NCBI RefSeq assembly: GCF_017591425.1 | Contig: NW_024466218.1 | Span: forward strand, 8,300,001 to 8,364,000 | Direction of reading: 5' to 3' | DNA: 64,000 nucleotides | DNA from: Ochotona curzoniae | Taxonomy: Eukaryota; Chordata; Mammalia; Lagomorpha; Ochotonidae | Shown here: positions 51,401-60,500 of the stretch, piece after piece | Position numbering within the stretch: the stretch's first letter is position 1 | How the letters are laid out: each line of letters begins with the position of its first letter | Position numbers and translations under genes: made by a program | The notes under the pieces: generated by a model | What the model was told of the DNA's origin: nothing | What the model saw: the letters and a program-made list of their open reading frames with translations, nothing else | Databases searched by the model: none

Positions 51401-54400
51401 AGGCTGGACTGCAACACCCATTGGTTCCAGTGGAAGTCGGGGCTGAAAACAGAACCAACCCAGTGATTGCAACCACGAGCTGATCAGGGCAATGGACTGT
51501 GCCATGCCCTGTACTTGCTAGTGCATACAAGAATCTGGTCTGGGAACACCTCAAAGTTTCCTTGAGGATCTTCCCAATCAAAATGGCAGACTCAGAACCC
51601 TGACCATGAAAAGATGGAAGATGGAACAGGTCAATCAACCATCTCAGCTATATGTTGGCAGCGAAATACTGGGCAAATGGAGACTGTATGATGGACTATG
51701 TCAATCAATGGATTCTTCAACGATCTCATGATGCTTGGAGTGGTGAGACTGGCAGCGATTCATAACTGGTGAACTATCAAAACCTTTTGAGCAACTATCT
51801 CAGAGCATGCCTCACATCCAGGAGCTGGGGTGGGTGGGAGACTGGGTGGGGCTTCTCCCTCAATATTTCCTTTACCTCAGGTATATGAAGGAAACAATAG
51901 GGAAATAATAGTCTTACCCATTTTCCTATAGTCCTTATACCTTTTTTCCCTAATTAACAATGTAAAGATTGTTAAAAATGTAATAGGGAGAAAAAAAGAT
52001 ATGCCTTAATTTTTATTTCTGTAGAGGATATACACAATAGGTATATTATAAATCTATGATATAATATTTAATTAATTTATTTTTTACTGCAAAGTCAAAT
52101 ACATAGAGAGGAGAGACAGAGAGAAGTATCTTCCGTCTGATGACTCACTCCCCAAGTGAGCACAACAGCCAGTGAATGCTACCCCGATCCAAAGCCAGGA
52201 GCCCAGATCCTCTCCTTCCAGGTCTCCCACGCACGTGCAGGGTCCCAAGGCTTTGGGCTGTCCTCAACTGCTTTCCCAGGCTACAAGCAGGGAGTGGGGC
52301 TGCCAGGACTAGAACTGGTGTCCATATGGGATCCTGGCATGTTCAAGGAAAGGACTTTAGCCACTAGGCCATGGCGCCGGGCCCTCCAATATACTTTTTT
52401 TTTTTTATGACACACTTTCATAGGCTTTGAGATTCCCCTAACCCCTCTAAAAAGCTCTCCCCTCATGTTGGATTCCTCCACATTGTTACAGTAGAAAGTT
52501 CATATCCAGTCATGATTCCTTCATTGTGGGCATGGACCATGCGTAGAGTCCAGCATCTTATTGTCCAGATAAATTCAATAGTTTCATTGGGAGATCATCC
52601 CTGGTCTGAAAGTAGAGCTGGCAGAATATCATTCCTCCAATGAAAAGCCACAAAACAACTTCAACAACAATTTACAACATTATGAGGTTAACTGACATGT
52701 CAATACCATGTCAATAACACTTTCAATAGTCATAGCTGAACCAGGCCGAAGCCAGGATCTAGAACTCCAACCAGGGTTCCCTCATGGTGGCAGTGGCCAA
52801 TCACTTGGGTCCTTGTCCATGGACTCCCAGGATACATTTTCAGGAAGCTAGACTGGAAGTACAGCAGCCAAGACTCAAACCCACACTGCTTTACCAGAGA
52901 AAGGTATTGCAAGCAGAAACTTAACGTTCTCTGCCATCATGGCTTCCCATGGTCTCCTTTTTAATTGTGATATTTTAGTTTCAATGATATTACAATTCTT
53001 ACAAATGAAACCATTTGCAAAAGTGGACAAAGGCATGGAGAAAATAAATTATTTTTAGTATTACAATGAATCATTATTAATGGGGCACATAAGTAAAAGA
53101 TACATATTAATACATTTTGTTACTTTTGTAATATTCAACTTTAAGCAGAGATAAATAGTAATACAGTATGTTTCATTTCATTTGTACACACTGTAGAGGT
53201 AAGGACTGTGAAAAAACGTTATGATTTTCAATATTTTTCCACTTTAAAGGTTGAGAAATTTTAACTAATATACTATATCAATTATTGTAAAAATATTTAG
53301 TTTACATGAATGTTTTAATGGTTTTTAAATTTAATGTAAAGCAAATCACATATTTTTTTACTCTCCACAGATTCTAAAAGTAGAGGAATTCAATCCTAAA
53401 GTGGTTAAAAATTACAGTATTTTTACATGAAATTAAGGGGAATTTTTAAACATCTTTGTTTCAGGATAACCTAAAAGAATATACACTTAAAATACTAGTA
53501 TGTGCTGGTTAGCGCAGACCATCAAGATGCACTAACATATTAATGAAAATTTGCATTAACTGAATTTTAAGTTTCCATAGACTCTACCTTGCTAAATCAA
53601 AAGCTCCGTCAGAGGCAAGACCAACTTGATCCTGTCTGTGTGTGTTCAGTTCCTTGCGCAACCTCGGAGCCATACTGAGGTGACTATTCAGATCAAATTC
53701 CTGTCTAAATCCACAGCAAACCACACTCTCAATACTCAACTCTTCTCCAGCTCCAGCAAAGGGTTATGAGGACAACTGGGGTGGAGACACCTCCTAAACA
53801 GGAAGGATCCCTTCACCTTAATTGCTTTCAGAGACAGAAGCCAGAAGGCCTCAACACATTTAGTATTAAATGAACACCATCATAAAACAACATATGAAAC
53901 AACAGATGAGAGCTTAAGTGAAGATAAGCTCTAATTTATATTGGAATGTATAGAGTTGATATGACCCTTCATACATAATTTGGTTTAAATTTAACAAAAT
54001 CATAATCTCCACAAAATTTGTAATAATAATAATTCATAATTTAAAAATACATAAAAACTAGGCTTAGAGAAGTCAGGTTTCTATTTGAGCAAAGTTAGGC
54101 TGCAAATAGAAGATAAAAATTAAGGCTTGGATTTGTTCAAATTTTATGCCTGTAACGTATTGGCTCAGAACACAATTGATTCAGTTTTTAGGACTAATGT
54201 TACATCTTAAAAAAAATGACCAAGGACACACTTTATAAAATTAGTTTATAAATTTAGTTTTTTATTAAAAAAAATACACTCACCTGTCCTGCTTTACTAA
54301 ACCGATGACCTGCCAATATCATATGAAATGCATACTTTCTAACCATTGGACTCTTCATATTTATAAAGCAATGCGCTGCCTGCTCCAAAAGAAGTGCACT

Positions 54401-54491
54401 TCGAAGATCAGAATCCTACGGAATTTTTAAAAGAAAACAAAGTTTCACAAAATCAAAAATAAAAAAGTAATTGGTGACAAAACATTTACTT

Positions 54492-54530
<39 letters not shown>

Positions 54531-57500
54531 TCTTAGCCAAAAGGTAACATACAGCATTTCAATGTATTAACTTAGGAGGGCAAAGACAGGGACAATCATT
54601 CTTCCAAAAAGCACAGACTTTCAGAAATGACTTCAAAATATCCCCTAACATGTAACGTTCAGCTTCTTATTAAAGAAATGTCTGGTTATGACATGAGAAA
54701 TATAACAAATTCTGAAGAACAATTCTTGTTGAAAAGGCCAAAAAAAATTTTTTAAAGCATTTAAAAACCCAGAATTAAATATACACCAATGAAATGCAAA
54801 CTAGGAAAGAAATGACAGAAAAAAATATTTCTTGTGCAATTTTATCTGTGACGTCTCATATTTCTACCCACACAAGAATAAAGGATCCAACTGAACTCTG
54901 AAATAACCCAATCTTCTACTTTACTCTCTGTAAAGTTTTACAGTGTTTAAGGGAATCCTCATTTTTTGCCCTAATTCAGGAGGTTAAAATGACTTTTTCA
55001 TAAAAATGTTGAGAATGTTTCCCTGTGTTTGGTTTTGACTGAGCAATTAAGATGAGTAAACAGAACAACTCCAATCTATTTCAACCAAGCATCTAAAAAA
55101 AACTACGTATTTATATTGTCATGTTAAAACCACCTTTCAATTGAAAGTCATCACTTTACAAGCAACTGAGAAAGTACTGAAGGTTGTTGATTAAGTATCA
55201 ACAACATTTTCACCAAAACTTTCTCTAGGTTCTCAGCTACTCTTGAGCTGAACTTACCATGCCCTTCCATGTGTTCTGCTGCCATTATTTTCCCCAGGGA
55301 AAGTTGAAAACAGAAAACATCGACTTTAAATGCAATAGTTTGAGCAAACTATAGTTAAATAGAATTATGTCATTTAAAAGCTTAAACATCTTTGTGGAAA
55401 CCATTTAAAGAGCACTTATTTGGTGGTTACTATCACCTTAATTCTCTCATGCCAAGAAAAAAAAAACACCCTAAGTGATCAGATTTCTCTAGTAATAATG
55501 TAAAAGCAAAAAAAAAAAAAAATCAATAGCATATAATTAACAAGTAATTCTTAGCCAAGAGGACATAGAAAAATTACGTAGGGGATTTTAAGAGCTTATG
55601 TTTATTATACAGGAAATGTATTTCTTTTAAAGTTTTAAATCTTTTTTTTAAGAACAAATGAAGCAAAAGCAAGTCTTTGACAGAGATAACTTATTTCCAG
55701 CTTGATGTTTCACATGCTATTTCTCTTTTTCCCCCTCACTGCAGCTCTGCATGTGTTGTGAACATACAGAGGACTATATGCTTAATATATATGCCTTTTT
55801 AAAAATGCAGTATTTTTTTCACACATGAGCGGTATCAAAGTGTCTTACTTTGTTCACATAATACCATGGGTTTCTTCGAAGCTGTCTGTTTCTTTGAAGC
55901 TTTTAGTCTTCACTTCTTACAAAGTTCCACTGCATTCCGGCACAAATGTTCTATAACTTATTAATACAACCCTCAGTTTACTCCCAAGCTGATCCAAAGC
56001 CAGGAAGCAGGAGCCTCCTCTGGGTCCTCCGCATGGGTATACAGTCCCAAGAATCTGGGCAATCTGCTACTACCTTCCCAGGCCACAAGCAGGGAGCTGG
56101 ATGGGAAGTCGGGCAGCCGGGACATGTGATGCAGGCACTTGCTTGGAGGTGGAGAATTAAACAGTGGAGCCATTGTGCAGGTACCAGCAATGGATCTTTC
56201 ATATACTGGAAACTTAATCACATTGTAATAGTGTTAGGAAGTGGGATCAAGTAAGAGACCGGTTCTACCCTCATGAATGGATGAATGTCTTTAACAGGAA
56301 GGGGTTATTTATCATAAAAGGGATTTTTTTTAAAAGCAGTTCCACTCTATATTGTTCTCCTGTTCTCTTGTCCATCTATCACCCTCAGCACCATAGATTA
56401 ACACGAAGTTAAGTCTTCAGACTATGAGCCCAATAAACTTCTACTCTTTAAAGTTTTCCAGGTGCCAGCTTAGAAGGCTAATCCTCCACCTGTGCTAATA
56501 ACATTCCATATGAGTCCTGGCTGTTCTGCTACCTGATCCAGCTTCCTGCCTGTGGCCTGCGAAAGCAGCAGAGGATGGCCCAAGGGCTTGGGTCCCTGCA
56601 ACCGCATGGGAGACCAGGAAGACACTCTTAGCTCCTGTCTTAGCATCTACTCAGCCACGGCCAATGCAGTCATTTGGGAAGTGACCCAGCAGAAAAAAAA
56701 TCCGTCTCTCCTACTCTCTCTGTAAGTTTGAATTTCAAGTTAAAACAATAAATCTGGCCTCAACATGATGGCTTGGTGGCTAAAATCCTTGCCTTGCCGA
56801 GCCAGGATCCCATATGAGTGTCAGTTTGTGTTGGCTATTCCACTTTCCATCCAGCTCCCTGCTTGTGGTCTGGGAAAGCAGAACAAGGCCCAAAGCCTTG
56901 GGACCCTGCACCACCAGGGGTGACCTGGGAACACTCCTGGCTCCTGGCTTTGGATTGGCTTAGCTCTGGCTATCATGGCTATTTGGGTAGTGAACCATTA
57001 GACAGAAGATCTTTCTGTATCTCCTTCCTGTAAATCTGCCTTTCCAATAAAAACAATCTCTAAAAAATAAAAATAAAATAAAAATAAAAATGATAAATCT
57101 TTTAAAATAATGTTATCAAGTTAATCCCATTCCATTACAGCAACACAAAATACAGAAGTCAATTATCATTTCCGTAAAAAACTATTGATAAAGGCAATTA
57201 ATTAATTTCAAATGAAAGCCTCATGATTTTAAATTTTGCTAATTTAACAGGAAAAGTATTATCAGATAAACAATTTCTCATAGGAATAATTGCTCCCAAA
57301 TTGAAATAACATAAGAAATTGCTATTAATACCCATGAACACTGATTTGTCATATCTTACATATAAATACAGACACAAAGCCTTATGAATTCAAAATAAGT
57401 GCTTAACACAAACATGAAAAGTAGGACTAAATCTTTTTTTTTTAAAGATTTATTTATTTTTATTGCAAAGTCAGATATACAGAGAGGAGAGACAGAGAGG

Positions 57501-60500
57501 AAGATCCTCCGTCCAAAGATTCACTCCCCATGTGGCCACAATGGCTGGTGCTGCACCAATCCGAAGCCAGGAGCCAGGAACTTCTTTCCTGGTCTCCCAC
57601 ACAGGTGGAGGGTCCCAATGCTCTGGGCCATCCTTGCCTGCTTTCCCAGGCCACAAGCAGGGAGCTGGATGGGAAGCAGGGCTGCCGGAATTAAAACCGA
57701 CACCCATGTGGGATCCCAGCACGTTCAAGGTGAGGACTTTATAGTCACTAGGCCATGGCGCCAGGCCCAGACTAAATCTTTAGAATCAAATTCATACATA
57801 ATTCCCTATGGGATAAGAAATGTGACATGTCTAATTAAGCTGGGTTTGCGCTGTCATTCTGACAGCATGAAAGATTCACTTGTCAATAAACTGGCAGTCC
57901 CAAAAATGAAGTAAAAATATTTCTTTTCACCCTTATCTAACAGCTATCTTTTGCTACAATTTGTGGTACCGACAAAAATCTAGGAAACACAATTCCTGAG
58001 TGTCTAAGTGTGTAACTCAGATCTCTAATCTCAAGACCAGTATACTTTCCGGATCGTACAAGCCTTTGTACTTTACAAAATACTAATAAATTACTGGTTA
58101 AGACTTAATGTAATTATAGGGTTGCAGTGCCCACATTTTTAGAGGCATTGGTTCAATTCCTAGATGCTCGATTTCCAATCCATCTCCCTGCTTATGAGCT
58201 GGAAGACAACAGAGGATGACTCAACTCCTTAAGCCTCTGTACCCACTTGGGAGACCCAGAAAAATGCTCCTGGCTCCCAGCTTTGGATTGTTTCTCTAGC
58301 TGTTGAAGGCATTTGGGGAGTGAACCAGTAGAAGGAAGAACGTTCTCTCTCTTCTCTCTGTAAAATCTGCTTTTCAAGTACAAAAAAAATAAATGTTTAA
58401 AGGAAAAAAATCCACACACATTCTTTTTTAGGAGTCTTTGCTCTCAAGTTATATTGCAAGAAAAATATCAATAGTATAGCATAAAAGAACGCTGACAATA
58501 ATTTCTAGGCAAATGCATGACCATGTGGCCCAAACTTCCACCCAAGGCAATAAAGACTGTGATACTCTTTCTAATCCTTCATGACAAAATGAACTGCCCA
58601 GATTTCAGAAATAAGAGTGAAAAAGAACCAAAAACAATGACACCAAATGGTAAGGTTTGAATGCCAACAGAAACACCTACTCTAAAATTAAATTCACATG
58701 AGACAGAATGGCAGATTTAGGCATTTAAGCCAAGAATATAAAAGAAATTTTAGTCTTGCTCTTGAACTATAATTTTTCACACTTAACTGATAACTTGCAA
58801 AAACACAGCAAAAAACTTGAAAAACACAGCAACACACTGAAACTCAAAATCAGATTATTTATTATAACAGAGAACATCAGCACACTGAGCAGCCTGTATT
58901 CAGCTATGCCAAATAGTTCATAGCTATACAGTATCTGCTCACATCTGTCAGTCAGTATCCACACAAGACCAATTATTAAGCAATCTTCAGTCACCTATAA
59001 ATCTAACTGATTATACTTTACAAAAGGTTTTTCTGGAGGAATTAATGCTGCAATTTAACAAACATTAGTAGAGCATCTACAATGGGCCACACCCAGTGTT
59101 AAATAATAAAGTATAAAAATAAGACAGCATGGTTCCCTGCTTTCAAAGAGCTAATAGCTTAAACATCAACTCCCAATACAATATAACAAGTCAGGCTTTA
59201 CCACACTACATGAGAAAGCACAACACAAATATGTAGGATGATGCAGAGAAGAAAAGATCATCTGAAGCACATGACTAGTAGGTAACAAATTAGAGGATTC
59301 AAAAAGACAAAATGCATGGCTCAGGAGAAAGACATTAAGGACATTAAGTAAAAGGAATTTCTAAAAGCAGAGAAAAAATGCTAATAGGGAAGAATACAAG
59401 AGCATCTTAAGCAATCTCTGTCATGAACAAATGAAGAACTACTAGTGATAATATATTTTTAAAATATCACTATATCAGGTAGGAAATTTTCAGGTTTCTG
59501 CTATGTTAATTTAAGGAGGATGAAAACAATCGAGAGTAGAATATGACAGAGTATTAAGATGCAGTTTTGGATGCCCATACCCCAAAATAGAATGCCTGGA
59601 ATCAAAGTTTTATCTTGGCTCCTGCTAATGCAAACCTTCTGGAGGCAGCAGATGACAAAGTAGTTAGGTCCATGCTACCCTCAGGGCAGAACTGAACTGA
59701 GCTCACACACCCCACTTCCAGTCATTATAGGAGTGCGGGGAATTCTACAAGATGGGAGATATTTATCGCTCTCTGCTTTTCAAATAATAAAATGAAAATT
59801 CAAAACATAAAGATGCCCTGAGAACACTGTCCAAAACAAACATGAAGTTCAGAGACATTTATTACAGACATGTTTAAAAATAAAAATCCAAATAAGTCTG
59901 TAATAAATGTCTCTGAATAAAAATTCAGGTCCGGGCCTTGGGGTTGGGGGCGGCCTGCAGCTCCCTGCAGTGTGGCGACTGTGGGGGGCGTGCCCGCGCC
60001 GGGCCAGACTCAAGGCTGGGGACTCAGGCCAAAGCCACTGCTGAAAGGCAACGACTGAGTCCTTGGCTTTGGGAGGCCAGTGTGCCAAATGCTGCTAGGC
60101 GCTGCCTGCTGGTGAGCTCTGGGTTTTTTAGAATATGAAATTGCTACCTAAGGACACCCATGAATAACGCCAGTTTTAGTGTAGGTGAGAGATGATTCCG
60201 GGTGATTCCCAGTAACAGGCTCATAAAACTTTCAGGCAAGCGTGGAGACTGAAACCTGAGAGTTTGGAGGGGAGTGTCTATAAGATCTATTTGGGCCAGA
60301 CTGAATCACCAGCCAAATTAGCAATCCTGAGATGGGCTGTTAGCATAGAGCAGCACTGATTGCCACACACCAGTCTACACCAAAGCTATGGATGGGGGCC
60401 TGTCTGGCAGGGCTAGATACCATTACTTGACTGGGTGGTGGAATAGTGGACTGGTCACATTTGGCAGGGTCAAGACACTAACCAGCACACGATATAATCT

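Noticed and set aside
54523..54545. Third U2-like match (ACTTGCTCTTAGCCAAAAGG)
   Set aside because: About 22 nt match the U2 reverse complement, but it starts in an AC microsatellite, reaches neither U2 end and has no duplication. Chance or slippage cannot be excluded.
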